Positions 7,397 to 16,184 are shown, counted from the stretch's first letter. The stretch is 64,000 nt of DNA from Chloroflexota bacterium (GCA_030603665.1 JAUVXJ010000017.1:1-64000), one strand, 5' to 3'. The notes: generated by a model from the letters alone, not told the origin. Numbers and translations are program-made.

Positions 7397-8884
7397 ATGG
7401 CTGACAAAAGACCAAACATCTTGGTGATGATGGGTGACGACATCGGCTGGTTCAACATCAGCGCCTACAACCACGGCATGATGGGTTACCAGACACCTAA
7501 CATCGACCGCATCGCAAAGGAAGGCGCGATGTGTACTGATGCCTATGCCCAGCAAAGTTGTACCGCCGGGCGTGCGGCATTTATCACCGGGCAGAGTCCG
7601 TTCCGGACGGGATTGACCAAGGTCGGGATGCCAGGCGCTGATCTGGGCATTAAGCCAGAGGACCCCACCCTGGCAGAGCTGTTAGAGCCCCATGGATATG
7701 CTACCGGTCAGTTCGGAAAGAACCACCTCGGTGATCTCGATGAGCATTTGCCGACCGTTCACGGCTTTGATGAATTCTTCGGCAATCTTTATCACTTGAA
7801 CGCTGAAGAGGAGCCAGAGAACCCGGATTACCCGAAGGATCCTGCCTTCAAGGAAAAGTTTGGTCCACGCGGTGTAATCAGCAGCAAGGCGCTGCCGGAC
7901 GGCGGTCAGGAAGTCGAAGACACCGGCCCGCTCACCCGCAAGAGGATGGAAACCATCGACGAGGAAGTACTCGAGCGAACGGTCGACTTCATCAGGCGCA
8001 ATGAAGAAGAAGGCAAGCCATGGTTTGTCTGGTTCAACACCACCCGCATGCACGTATGGACCCACCTGAAAGAAGAATCCGAAGGCGTGACTGGATTGGG
8101 AATCTATGCGGACGGTATGGTAGAGCATGACGGTCACGTCGGTGTCTTGCTGGACTTGCTGGACGAACTGGGCATCACTGACAACACCGTCGTCGTCTAC
8201 ACAACCGACAATGGCGCGGAGGTGATGACGTGGCCCGATGGTGGGACGATTCCGTTCAGAGGAGAGAAGAACGCTCCATATGAAGGCGGATATCGAGTGC
8301 CGTTGGCGATTCGATGGCCAGGGTTGGTTGAGGACGGTCGGATAATCAACGGCATCGTCTCCCTAGAGGATCTCGTGCCGACCTTGATGGCCGCCGTCGG
8401 CGAACCTGACATCAAAGAGAAACTAATGAAGGGCCACAAGATCGGGGGCACCACGTACAAGGTCCACCTCGATGGCTACAACTTCTTGCCATATGCGACG
8501 GGTGAAACCGACGAATGGCCGCGCAAAGAGTTCTTCTACTTCACCGACGACGGTGACCTGGCCGCGTTGCGCTGGGAAAACTGGAAGGTGTTGTTCCTCG
8601 AACAGCAGGCACACGGTTTCAAGGTGTGGTCGCAGCCCATGGTGCCGCTTCGTATGCCGAGGCTGTATAACCTGCGCTCTGACCCGTTTGAACGAGCCGA
8701 GCACGAAGGCATAGGCTATTGGCACTGGTTTGCTGACCGGATGTTTGCATTCGTGCCAGCACAGATGGTAGTGAAGAATTTCATGGAGACGTTTATCGAA
8801 TTCCCGCCTCGTCAGAAACCGGCCAGCTTCAGCATCCAGCAGGCGGACGAACAGATCAACAAGGCAATGACGGGTGGAAGGTAG
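7397..8884 (+). CDS. Sulfatase (alkaline phosphatase superfamily), second type
   Basis: A 495-residue sulfatase distinct from its upstream neighbour. Metal-binding D14-D15 lie in MMGDDIGWFNIS, and the formylglycine motif is C55-T-A-G-R59 in QQSCTAGRAAFITGQ, the variant with alanine in place of proline. TRMHVWTH and VYTTDNGAEVMTWPDGG supply the remaining active-site residues. The start at 7397 (MADKRPNI) has GAGAAGGAGCAG upstream; the earlier ATG gives only an unrelated ten-residue extension. No signal peptide is present, so a cytoplasmic location is likely. It probably belongs to the same transcriptional unit as sulfatase 1. Confidence 0.92.
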   Translation: MADKRPNILVMMGDDIGWFNISAYNHGMMGYQTPNIDRIAKEGAMCTDAYAQQSCTAGRAAFITGQSPFRTGLTKVGMPGADLGIKPEDPTLAELLEPHGYATGQFGKNHLGDLDEHLPTVHGFDEFFGNLYHLNAEEEPENPDYPKDPAFKEKFGPRGVISSKALPDGGQEVEDTGPLTRKRMETIDEEVLERTVDFIRRNEEEGKPWFVWFNTTRMHVWTHLKEESEGVTGLGIYADGMVEHDGHVGVLLDLLDELGITDNTVVVYTTDNGAEVMTWPDGGTIPFRGEKNAPYEGGYRVPLAIRWPGLVEDGRIINGIVSLEDLVPTLMAAVGEPDIKEKLMKGHKIGGTTYKVHLDGYNFLPYATGETDEWPRKEFFYFTDDGDLAALRWENWKVLFLEQQAHGFKVWSQPMVPLRMPRLYNLRSDPFERAEHEGIGYWHWFADRMFAFVPAQMVVKNFMETFIEFPPRQKPASFSIQQADEQINKAMTGGR

Positions 8885-8902
8885 CCAAAGGAAAAGAATT
8901 GG

Positions 8903-9012
8903 GTGAAAACCATACCTGGAAAGGGATGGTTCAGCTTGATTCGTCTCTACGTCCAAGGCAAGCGTTCTTTGATCGCAAGTGGATACCGGGCGATTTCGAG
9001 AAGCTGGAGTAA
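8903..9012 (+). pseudogene. DUF1214-like C-terminal remnant, frameshifted
   Basis: Frame 1 reads GKGWFSLIRLYVQ. After a shift, the other forward frame reads RQAFFDRKWIPGDFEKLE and stops at 9012. Joined, the two parts resemble the C-terminal end of DUF1214/DUF1254-type proteins, where a GWF-x-LRLYGP block is followed by a Phe-Asp-x-x-Trp-x-Pro-x-Asp-Ile-Glu tail. The rest of the gene is absent. I read this as a decayed fragment. Confidence 0.5.
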
Positions 9013-9407
9013 GCGGTCCTTCAATGCGACACAGTCGCGCGTGATTCTGGACCTCGGCCACTTGGGCGGCGTGGGCTATGCCAACCGCGACCGCGTGCCG
9101 GGGTATGGCCAACCGTAGTGATCTGACTTGCAGGGACGCACGGTCTTTCTCCCATCAAGTGGCGTGCTTCGCCTCCCGGTTCCCCGCGACTGGGAGGCGG
9201 AGATGCGCCGAATCACGCGGCGGCAACAGGCAGGTTTGAGTGGCGGTCCTCTATGGACCGTCAGCTCTCCAAACACTGTAGCGACCGGGGCTGACCGTCC
9301 TAACTAGCGCCGCCGCCAACAACATCGGATGGTTGGGGAGGGATTGACAACGCGATGGCCGAAGTCCATGTGGTCGTCCCTAAATACGCAGCAGTCGGAG
9401 TGAAGAG
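9013..9407. other. Gene-poor region with degenerate hairpin
   Basis: No convincing gene. A hairpin TGGCGGTCC (9241-9249) with GGACCGTCA (9255-9263) is a degenerate relative of the one after sulfatase 1. The bases before it faintly resemble the end of a sulfatase gene. The region looks like decayed remains of a cassette copy. Confidence 0.4.
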
Positions 9408-11063
9408 ATGAGTCAAACTGGACTACGTGTCCCACGCAAGATTCTCATCAACGACATGGTCTCTGGCCTGATCATGGCCGTGGTCAACATCCCTGGCGCT
9501 CTGGCCAACGGCTTGTTGGCGGGCGTCAATCCTGTGTTTGGCCTCTACTCCATGATCGCCGGGACGACGGTGGCCGCCCTCTTCACCAGTTCGGTGATCA
9601 TGAACGTCGACTCGACCAGTGCCACGGCGTTGGCCACGCTCGATGCCCTGAGCGGCATTCCGGAAGACCAACATCTGCAGTACATGGTGGTGCTGGGCCT
9701 GCTGGTGGGGCTGTTTATGCTGGTGCTTGGCTTCCTCAAGTTGGGATTCCTGGTTCGCTTCATCTCCAACTCTGTGATGACCGGCTTTCTCAGCGGCCTG
9801 GGGGTGCTCACGATTCTGGGCCAAGTCGGCGACGTGACTGGCTATTCCAGCGAGGCTGGGAACAAGGTCATTCGAACGATTGACACGATCCTTCACTGGC
9901 GGGAGATCGATCTGGCCACGCTGGCTGTTGGCCTGCTGACCATTGTCATCATCTTAGGCACCAACCGCACGCGCTTGCAGAAGTACAGTTTCCTGGTGGG
10001 GGTGTTCTTGACGACGCTCCTGGTGGCAGTGCTGAACCCGGGGACTGTGGCCATTGTTGGCGACACCACAGAGATCCTTCGTTCGCTGCCAAGCCTCAAT
10101 TTGCCTGACCTGTCGCTGGTGCCGACAATGATCCTTCCGGCGGCGGCTATCGCTATCATCGCCTTGGTGCAGGCAGCCGGGGTCAGCGGAAGCGTCCCCA
10201 ACCCTGATGGCGACTATCCCGACCCATCGGGCGACTTTCGGGGGCAGGGCGCCGGCAATATCGCCGTTGGGCTTGTCGGCGGCATCCCCGTCGGCGGCTC
10301 GCTCTCGGGCACGTTCCTCATCCAGAGCGCGGGCGGCAAATCCCGCTGGGCCAACGTCTTCACCGGCGTATTCGCCGCGATCGCCGTTCTGCTCATCGCC
10401 CGACTCATTGAGGCCATCCCCATGCCGACTCTGGCCGGGCTGTTGATCGTGGTGGGGTTCAGCATGATCAACGTGCCCCGCATTCAGACCGTCTGGCATA
10501 CCGGCCCGGCGCCGATGGTCATCATGCTGATCACCTTTGTCGCTACTCTCTTCACCCCAATCCAGGTGGCGGTGGCGGTGGGCGTGGCGCTGCACATCGT
10601 GCTGTACGTGTTCCGCTCTGCCGAGGCGGTGCGCGTGGAGCGCATCATCCCTCAGGACGATGGCACCTTCACAGAGGGTGTGGTGCCCGACACGTTGCCC
10701 AGTGGAGAGATCGTGGTGCTGTATCCGATTGGCAGTCTCTTCTTCGCCGGGGTGTCCGAGTTGGAGGAGCATCTACCCCAGGTCGGCCAGGCTCGAGGGA
10801 CCGTGGTCATCTTCCGGCTCCGCGACCGAGACGAAGTGGGCAGCACGTTCGTCCGCGCGTTGGACCGGTATGCGCGCGCTCTCCAGGCCGGTGACAACAA
10901 GTTGATGCTGGAGGGTCTAAACGAACGCGTACTGGAACAGTTGGGGGAGACCGACCTTCTCGATCTGATCGGCAAGGAGAACGCTTTTCTGGGTCAGCCA
11001 CAGTTTGGTGCTTCGCTCAGACAGGCGCTGGCCGCCGCCGAGGCCTGGATAGCACAAGATTGA
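9408..11063 (+). CDS. SulP family transporter with STAS domain, second paralogue
   Basis: A 551-residue SulP carrier. The N-terminal domain has the family block GLIMAVVNIPGALANGLLAGVNP (written here only in part: GLIMAVVNIPGAL) and about ten or more hydrophobic segments. The C-terminal cytoplasmic STAS domain covers about residues 430-540, with GEIVVLYPIGSLFFAGVSEL. It is clearly different from the SulP protein at 450 and closer to the branch with VNPVFGLYSMI. Substrate is unknown; sulfate released by the neighbouring sulfatases is a reasonable candidate. Confidence 0.9.
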   Translation: MSQTGLRVPRKILINDMVSGLIMAVVNIPGALANGLLAGVNPVFGLYSMIAGTTVAALFTSSVIMNVDSTSATALATLDALSGIPEDQHLQYMVVLGLLVGLFMLVLGFLKLGFLVRFISNSVMTGFLSGLGVLTILGQVGDVTGYSSEAGNKVIRTIDTILHWREIDLATLAVGLLTIVIILGTNRTRLQKYSFLVGVFLTTLLVAVLNPGTVAIVGDTTEILRSLPSLNLPDLSLVPTMILPAAAIAIIALVQAAGVSGSVPNPDGDYPDPSGDFRGQGAGNIAVGLVGGIPVGGSLSGTFLIQSAGGKSRWANVFTGVFAAIAVLLIARLIEAIPMPTLAGLLIVVGFSMINVPRIQTVWHTGPAPMVIMLITFVATLFTPIQVAVAVGVALHIVLYVFRSAEAVRVERIIPQDDGTFTEGVVPDTLPSGEIVVLYPIGSLFFAGVSELEEHLPQVGQARGTVVIFRLRDRDEVGSTFVRALDRYARALQAGDNKLMLEGLNERVLEQLGETDLLDLIGKENAFLGQPQFGASLRQALAAAEAWIAQD

Positions 11064-11131
11064 TCCACATCGCGATGTCGCTGCAGTAGTGAGTGAGTGG
11101 GGGCTGGCGGCTCTTCTGGGACCGCCAGCCC
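11064..11131 (+). repeat. Sulfatase-tail remnant plus hairpin (partial cassette copy)
   Basis: Bases 11061-11089 read, in frame, IHIAMSLQ-stop, almost identical to the last residues of sulfatase 1 (IHIAMSRQ-stop at 7195-7220). They are followed by the same type of hairpin, GGGCTGGCGG (11101-11110) with CCGCCAGCCC (11122-11131). So the tail and downstream hairpin of a sulfatase gene stand here without the gene itself, directly in front of the intact BASS gene. Confidence 0.65.
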
Positions 11132-11180
11132 TAGTGGAGAACTCGTCTCCCCGGAAGCAGTACAAGAAGAGGAGGATACC

Positions 11181-12032
11181 ATGTCTGAAATCATAGGTGT
11201 GATTGCCCAACTGTCCGCACTGACCTTCATCCTCACCAGCATGCTGGCTATGGGCCTGAGCCTGACGGTGAAACAGATCATCGACCCGCTGCGCAACGTG
11301 CGCGTGGTGATCCTGGCCCTGCTGGCCAACTTCATCCTGGTGCCCGCTCTGGCCTACCTGATCACGGTGCTGATCCCCCTGGACAACGGCTTGGCCACCG
11401 GCCTGATCATCGCCGGCGCTGCCGCCGGCGCGCCCTTCCTGCCCAAGCTGGTGCAGGTGGCCAAGGGCAACGCGGCCTTCTCGGTGGGCTTGATGACCCT
11501 GCTGATGGTGGTGACCGTGATCTACCTGCCCATTATGCTGCCCATCCTGTTGCCGGGCGCTTCGGTCAGCCCTTGGGACATCGCCAAATCCTTGATCATG
11601 ACGATGCTGCTGCCATTGGGGATCGGTCTGTTTATCAAGGCGCGCTACGAAGAGATCGCGGCCTCGCTGCAGCCGCACATGGCCCAGATCTCCAGCCTGG
11701 CCATCGTGCTGATGCTGGTGACCATCTTGGTGCTGCAGTTCAGCACCATCCTCGGCACCATCGGCACCGGCGGCATCCTGGCGGCGCTGATATTCATAGT
11801 CGGCGCGCTGGCGATCGGCCTGCTGCTGGGCGGCAAAGACGCGAGCATGCGCTCGGTGATAGGTCTGGGCACCGCCCAGCGCAACCTGGCTGCGGCAATG
11901 CTGGTGGCGGCGCAGAACTTCTCCGATGACCCCAACGTGCTGGTGATGGTCATGCTCATCGGCATTCTGGGGTTGGTCCTGCTGATGGTCGTCGGCGGGG
12001 AAATGGGCAAGCGCAGCCAGGGAGTGGCGTAG
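11181..12032 (+). CDS. Bile acid:sodium symporter family (BASS) transporter
   Basis: A 283-residue membrane protein with about nine hydrophobic segments, the size of bacterial BASS/SBF transporters that import organic anions, including sulfated or sulfonated compounds, with sodium. The N terminus is MSEIIGVIAQLSALTFILTS and the next block LAMGLSLT is shared with the remnant at 4650. The GTAQRNLAAAMLVA segment is the conserved crossover region of the family. The ribosome site AAGAGGAGGATACC supports the start. It may import substrates for the sulfatases. Confidence 0.88.
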   Translation: MSEIIGVIAQLSALTFILTSMLAMGLSLTVKQIIDPLRNVRVVILALLANFILVPALAYLITVLIPLDNGLATGLIIAGAAAGAPFLPKLVQVAKGNAAFSVGLMTLLMVVTVIYLPIMLPILLPGASVSPWDIAKSLIMTMLLPLGIGLFIKARYEEIAASLQPHMAQISSLAIVLMLVTILVLQFSTILGTIGTGGILAALIFIVGALAIGLLLGGKDASMRSVIGLGTAQRNLAAAMLVAAQNFSDDPNVLVMVMLIGILGLVLLMVVGGEMGKRSQGVA

Positions 12033-12208
12033 AACCGCTTGGCCACGACGGGATTGCTTCGTCGCCGAGCTCACCCTGAGCCTGTCGAAGGGCTCCTCGC
12101 GATGACAGGCGAGCCAGATGCGGCATTTCCACCGGACATGAGCCGGACTAGGAACGACGCAGTTGCGCGTCACCAATGGTGCAGACAGATCACGTGGAGG
12201 AGCCAACG

Positions 12209-12907
12209 ATGACGGACTCAAGCACGCTTGTAACCGATCGACGTCTCAGAACGCCGCGCGCCGCCGCGATTGCCGGGATCATCTTTGCAGTGCTGATGCT
12301 CATCAGCTACACACTGATCCTGCGCTCCATCCCGCCCCATTCCGTGGATACGGGCGACTGGCTGGAGGCAAATGCGGCGACGGTTTCACTGGCGTTCAGC
12401 CTGGTACCGTTTGCCGGTATCGCCTTTCTGTGGTCCATGGGCGTGCTGCGCAACCGCCTGGGATACCTGGAGGACCAGTTCTTCTCCACACTGTTCTTCG
12501 GCAGCGGTTTCCTATACCTGGGAATGACTTTCGCGGCTGCCGCCATCGCCGGCGGCCTTCTCACCGTCCACGCTCTATACCCTGACATGTTGGCGGGCAG
12601 CGGGGTCTATGTCTTCGCGCGTGTAGTCATCTACAAGTTCAACACCGTGTATGCCACGCGCATGGCAGGCATGTACATGTTCGTCTTGGGCACCATATGG
12701 GTTCGAACAGAGGTGATGCCGCGTTGGCTGGCCTTGGTCACCTTTGTCTTGGCGCTGGTATTGCTGTTCGGCGTCGGGTTCACTACCTGGGTGGCGATGA
12801 TCTTTCCTGCCTGGGTGTTCCTGATCAGCGCATTGATCTTGATCTACGATTATCGCAGCCAGGACGGCGGCGCGGCAAGGCGAGATGGTGTTGCTGTGGA
12901 GGGTTGA
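12209..12907 (+). CDS. Six-helix membrane protein of unknown function
   Basis: A 232-residue protein with about six predicted membrane helices. I do not recognise the family. The start at 12209 (MTDSSTLVTDRR) has GTGGAGGAGCC upstream; an earlier ATG would add eleven unrelated residues. The C terminus is short and charged. The next reading frame, a small lipoprotein-like gene, follows within about 60 bases, and then the AI-2E family gene, so the three may be co-transcribed. Confidence 0.7.
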   Translation: MTDSSTLVTDRRLRTPRAAAIAGIIFAVLMLISYTLILRSIPPHSVDTGDWLEANAATVSLAFSLVPFAGIAFLWSMGVLRNRLGYLEDQFFSTLFFGSGFLYLGMTFAAAAIAGGLLTVHALYPDMLAGSGVYVFARVVIYKFNTVYATRMAGMYMFVLGTIWVRTEVMPRWLALVTFVLALVLLFGVGFTTWVAMIFPAWVFLISALILIYDYRSQDGGAARRDGVAVEG

Positions 12908-12968
12908 TATCAGGGAACTTAGCGTTGGGTCAGGCGTTACAGTAGGCAAAGGACTGCGGAGGAGGGAG

Positions 12969-13118
12969 ATCCTGACACCAGCACTGAGAGCCTTAGCGGC
13001 GCTGGCGGTCATGGGGCTCGTGGCGGGCTGTGGCAGCAGGGTCAACCCTCTGGGCGGGACAAAGGTGCATTGCACGGACACGCAGCTGGAGTGGAAGACA
13101 AGAACCGAGGCGGGATAG
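12969..13118 (+). CDS. Small lipoprotein-like protein with unusual start
   Basis: About 49 residues: a short N-terminal region, a hydrophobic stretch ALAALAVMGLVAGC ending in a good lipobox (LVAGC), then a short polar tail with one more cysteine. A strong ribosome site GGAGGAGGG (12958-12966) is followed not by ATG, GTG or TTG but by ATC CTG ACA. Initiation at the ATC (12969) or CTG (12972) would give a perfect lipoprotein signal. The alternative ATG at 12885 adds 28 residues and would bury the signal peptide. The stop is three bases before the next gene. Confidence 0.45.
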   Translation: MLTPALRALAALAVMGLVAGCGSRVNPLGGTKVHCTDTQLEWKTRTEAG

Positions 13119-13121
13119 ATC

Positions 13122-14252
13122 ATGGATGACCTGAAGAGGGAGTACGTGCACAACACGGACACGAAGACCGGGCTCTCGTTCACGCTCCGCGTCCTTATCG
13201 GTGTGGCCAGCCTGGGCTTGGCGCTGTTCTTCCTGCGGGAAGCCGCCTACCTGGTGAACAGCCTGCTCCTGGCCTGGATCATCGTGATTTGCGCCAGCCC
13301 GTTGCTCTTCTGGCTGCAACGAAGGGGGGTGCCCAACTGGCTGGTGTTCCTGATCACATTAGGGGTCATCCTCGCAGTATTGGGCGTCGCGGTGCTCCTC
13401 CTCGTGGTGGGACTGCAGCAATTGGCGGGAGCCGTGCCTGCCTACGCGTCGTCTGCGGAGAACCTAAAGACGGCACTTGAGGGAGTGGTGACCCGACTAG
13501 GTATCGATAGCCCGGAAGTCTCGGCAGCCACCGAGCAAATCGGTGCTGGGGAGTTGCTTGACACAATCCTCGGGGTCGTGAAGATGGTCGCTGAGGGACT
13601 ATCAAACGCACTGGTGATAGGACTGATGGTGATCTACCTGCTCGTCGAGTCCTTCCGGATGCCAGCCAAGATCTCCAGAGAGCTCCAGCTCGGTACAGCG
13701 TACGTGGGGCGGCTAGCAGGCTTCTCTGGTCGCATCCGAGACTACGTTGTCATCACCACCACGGTGGGCCTGGTGACAGGGATCTTAGACACTGTGCTCT
13801 TCCTCGTCCTGGGGGTGGACTTTGCGGTGCTGTGGGGCATCCTGGCCTTCTTGCTTAGCTACGTCCCCATTCTGGGCTTCTGGATAGCCGCCATCCCTCC
13901 TACAGTAATGGCTCTGCTGGAGATGGGCCCCGGTGTAGCTCTGGTCGTCTTCGTGGGCATCGTGTTGATGAACGGCATCGCCGAGAACTTCGTCAAGCCC
14001 AAGTTGATGAGCGAGGGCCTGGATCTATCGCCCTTCGTGGTTTTCGTCTCGGTCGTCTTCTGGTCGGCGGTGCTAGGACCGATGGGCGCGATCTTCTCCA
14101 TCCCCATGACGCTCATCGTCAGGGATCTGGTCCTGGAGGCGGACGATAGGAACCGGTGGCTGGCGCGGTTGATCAGCGCCGGCAAGGGTAGGCAGGATGG
14201 TGACGGCCCCGAACAAGAAGACGCGGCGCTGACCACCGGAGCATCCGAGTAG
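13122..14252 (+). CDS. AI-2E family transporter (PerM-like)
   Basis: A 376-residue multi-pass membrane protein of the AI-2E exporter/PerM family. It has the two N-terminal helices, a soluble segment of about 90 residues, then five or so helices including SYVPILGFWIAAIPPTVMALLE and ENFVKPKLMSEGLDLSPFVV, both characteristic of the family. Members export autoinducer-2 or act as Na/H antiporters; which applies cannot be told from sequence. The C-terminal tail is charged. Confidence 0.88.
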   Translation: MDDLKREYVHNTDTKTGLSFTLRVLIGVASLGLALFFLREAAYLVNSLLLAWIIVICASPLLFWLQRRGVPNWLVFLITLGVILAVLGVAVLLLVVGLQQLAGAVPAYASSAENLKTALEGVVTRLGIDSPEVSAATEQIGAGELLDTILGVVKMVAEGLSNALVIGLMVIYLLVESFRMPAKISRELQLGTAYVGRLAGFSGRIRDYVVITTTVGLVTGILDTVLFLVLGVDFAVLWGILAFLLSYVPILGFWIAAIPPTVMALLEMGPGVALVVFVGIVLMNGIAENFVKPKLMSEGLDLSPFVVFVSVVFWSAVLGPMGAIFSIPMTLIVRDLVLEADDRNRWLARLISAGKGRQDGDGPEQEDAALTTGASE

Positions 14253-14336
14253 GCCCCGAGCAGGGAGCTACCCGTATTGAGGGGCCGTGGCGAAGGAGTC
14301 GGCGGATGAGGGAGGGTGCGAGAAACAAGCTTTGTT

Positions 14337-14432
14337 CGCTACGTTGCTTCACTTCGCTTCGTAGCTACCCGTCGACTCTGCTCAGGGCGGCCTCAGGATG
14401 CTAGGTTCTGCCGTGCTTGCGAACCCTTCGTC
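14337..14432. repeat. Dispersed repeat segments upstream of operator copy 2
   Basis: Bases 14337-14367 resemble the inverted-repeat element at 294-333. Bases 14415-14432 (CTTGCGAACCCTTCGTCA) are a degenerate repeat A. The following 40 bases up to the operator parallel the sequence upstream of operator copy 1, so this upstream block was duplicated together with the promoter. Confidence 0.5.
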
Positions 14433-14471
14433 AATCTAGGAGCAGGCTTCCCAAAGGGTCAGACCTAGACG

Positions 14472-14532
14472 TTCGTACAGGTCACAAACTGAACGAATGA
14501 CTGATGTGCTCCGAGAGAGTTTGTAGTACAAT
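14472..14532 (+). promoter_or_regulatory. Shared operator and promoter, copy 2
   Basis: TTCGTACAG (14472-14480), 8-base spacer, CTGAACGAA (14489-14497), TGACTGATGTG (14498-14508) and a -10 box TACAAT (14527-14532). The -10 begins exactly 29 bases after the T of TGACTG, as in copies 1 and 3. It drives the DUF4203-like gene at 14617, whose leader is about 80 bases. Confidence 0.75.
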
Positions 14533-14616
14533 GGGTGATGTAGGGAGGGGCATGGCCGTCGGACTGGACAGCTATGATTGTCGGAAGCTAGTTAGTAGAA
14601 GAACAAGGAGGTTAAC

Positions 14617-15249
14617 ATGGGTTTTGAGACCTTATGTGTAACGCTGATAGCCTTGGTGGTGGGGCTGGCGATCTGCTTCAACGGCTACAAGTGGTTTCTG
14701 ATCTTGTTGCCCATCTGGGGGTTCTTCTGGGGCTTCGCCCTGGGCGCCCAAGCCCTCCAGGCCGTGTTCGGGATCGGATTCCTGGCCACTGTAACAAGCT
14801 GGGTCGCTGGCTTCGTTGTCGGTGCGATCTTCGCCGTGCTGTCGTACATGTTCTACCTCGTGGCCGTGGCCTTGATGGCTGGCTCGCTTGGCTACGCGGT
14901 GGGCTTGGGGATCATGGGCCTGATCGGCTTCGATTTCGGCCTGATCCCGTGGCTGGTGGGCATCGTCCTGGCCGTCGTCGTGGCCGGGGTGACGGTCTAC
15001 TTCAACCTGTACAAGTACGTGATCATCGTCACCACCGCCATCGGAGGGGCCGGGATGATCGCCATCACGCTCATGTTCGGGTATGCCGGGCTGACGCTGG
15101 CGAAGTTCGCTGAGAATCCGATCCGCTTTGCGCTTCAGGGCTCCCCGCTATTGACTATCCTGTTCCTGGTCATGGCGGTACTGGGCATCGCCGCGCAGCT
15201 GGCAACGTCGCGGGCCTTTGAGCTTGAGCCGTACGAGAACAGGATCTGA
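14617..15249 (+). CDS. DUF4203/TMEM198-like membrane protein
   Basis: A 210-residue highly hydrophobic protein with about seven membrane segments, rich in glycine, resembling the DUF4203 (TMEM198-like) family of unknown function. The ribosome site is AACAAGGAGGTTAAC. It is the first gene after shared promoter copy 2 and ends before a good hairpin terminator, so it appears to be a single-gene unit of the regulon. Confidence 0.75.
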   Translation: MGFETLCVTLIALVVGLAICFNGYKWFLILLPIWGFFWGFALGAQALQAVFGIGFLATVTSWVAGFVVGAIFAVLSYMFYLVAVALMAGSLGYAVGLGIMGLIGFDFGLIPWLVGIVLAVVVAGVTVYFNLYKYVIIVTTAIGGAGMIAITLMFGYAGLTLAKFAENPIRFALQGSPLLTILFLVMAVLGIAAQLATSRAFELEPYENRI

Positions 15250-15266
15250 GGCGGGACAGACCGGAT

Positions 15267-15306
15267 AACCTTTCGCCATCAGCATCTTGCGGAGGCGAAG
15301 GGTTTC
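15267..15306 (+). terminator. Rho-independent terminator-like hairpin
   Basis: Stem AACCTTTCGCC (15267-15277) pairs with GGCGAAGGGTT (15294-15304), eleven pairs with one G-U, followed by TTTCTGAT. It lies 18 bases after the stop of the DUF4203-like gene. Confidence 0.55.
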
Positions 15307-15488
15307 TGATCAGTTCGAATCCGGACACCGGCCGTGCTCCTCCTGGCCAATCTGATCTCGTACAAATCGTGGGGTTGATGCGGTGACGCGGCTTGTTGAC
15401 GGTCCGACAAACCCCTTGGCTTTTCTCAGTTCAGGCTCAGGACGTTGGGATCAAGCATCTTACTTCAACAGAAGCGAAAGGAAGGTAC

Positions 15489-16184
15489 ATGCTATCTCGA
15501 AACACTTTGCTCAGACTGCTGGCGGTCTTCGTCGCCCTCACGATGTTCATGACGGCATGCGACGCCCTGCCTCCGGATGAGGGGTTGCCGACCCAGGAGC
15601 CGGGGCCGGAGGAGCCTGCTGCAACGGAGCCACCAGCGGAGCCAGCTCCAACCGAACCGCCGGCGGAGCCTGAGCCGACGGAGCCGCCGCCGGAGCCGGA
15701 GCCCACGGAGCCGCCGCCCGAGCCTCAGCCTACGACACCGCCAGCGGAACCTGAGCCGACGACACCCCCGGCGGAACCTCAGCCGACGACAGCTCCCCCT
15801 TCAGAGCAACCTCCGTCTGAAGAGCAGCCGTCGTGGAACATCGGCCAGCTCCTTCTAGGGGGCATCATCTTGGCCGTGCCGGTAGGGATCATCATAGGTG
15901 TTATCGCTTTCTTCCTCGGCCGTCGGGAGGAAGAGGAGGCTCCACCTGAGTTGCCATCTGTGCCTGTCACCACAGTAGCCCAAGACATCAAAGAGGGCAG
16001 GGTGACCAAGATCGTCGTTTCCGGCGAGGATCTCACTATCACCCGCATAGATGGCCTGGTGATGGTCTCCCACAAGGAACCCACCGCCGACCTGATTCAG
16101 TTGCTGACCAATCTGGGCGTGACCCCCGAGATGATGAGTGACATCATCATTGAGGTCGAAACTCCGGAGACACCGGCTGGCTGA
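15489..16184 (+). CDS. Lipoprotein-signal, Pro/Glu-rich, single-TM protein with FtsH-extracellular-like domain
   Basis: A 231-residue protein. An N-terminal signal ends in a lipobox-like LTMFMTAC (about residue 22). Residues 30-110 are a low-complexity repeat of the type EPTEPPAEP. A membrane helix follows (about 120-143), then a C-terminal domain of about 75 residues: SVPVTTVAQDIKEGRVTKI, VVSGEDLTITRIDG and LIQLLTNLGVTPEMM. This last part matches the pattern of the FtsH extracellular domain (start of strand, DI-x-x-G-x-V, beta-hairpin with a TITR-like turn, then LL-x-x-LGV) but no AAA or protease domain is present. The start at 15489 has AAAGGAAGG upstream. A paralogue follows at 16307. Confidence 0.7.
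   Translation: MLSRNTLLRLLAVFVALTMFMTACDALPPDEGLPTQEPGPEEPAATEPPAEPAPTEPPAEPEPTEPPPEPEPTEPPPEPQPTTPPAEPEPTTPPAEPQPTTAPPSEQPPSEEQPSWNIGQLLLGGIILAVPVGIIIGVIAFFLGRREEEEAPPELPSVPVTTVAQDIKEGRVTKIVVSGEDLTITRIDGLVMVSHKEPTADLIQLLTNLGVTPEMMSDIIIEVETPETPAG

Noticed and set aside
10917..12221. 434-codon minus-strand frame rich in His and Gln opposite the BASS gene
   Set aside because: Composition is typical of an antisense reading of a hydrophobic membrane protein.
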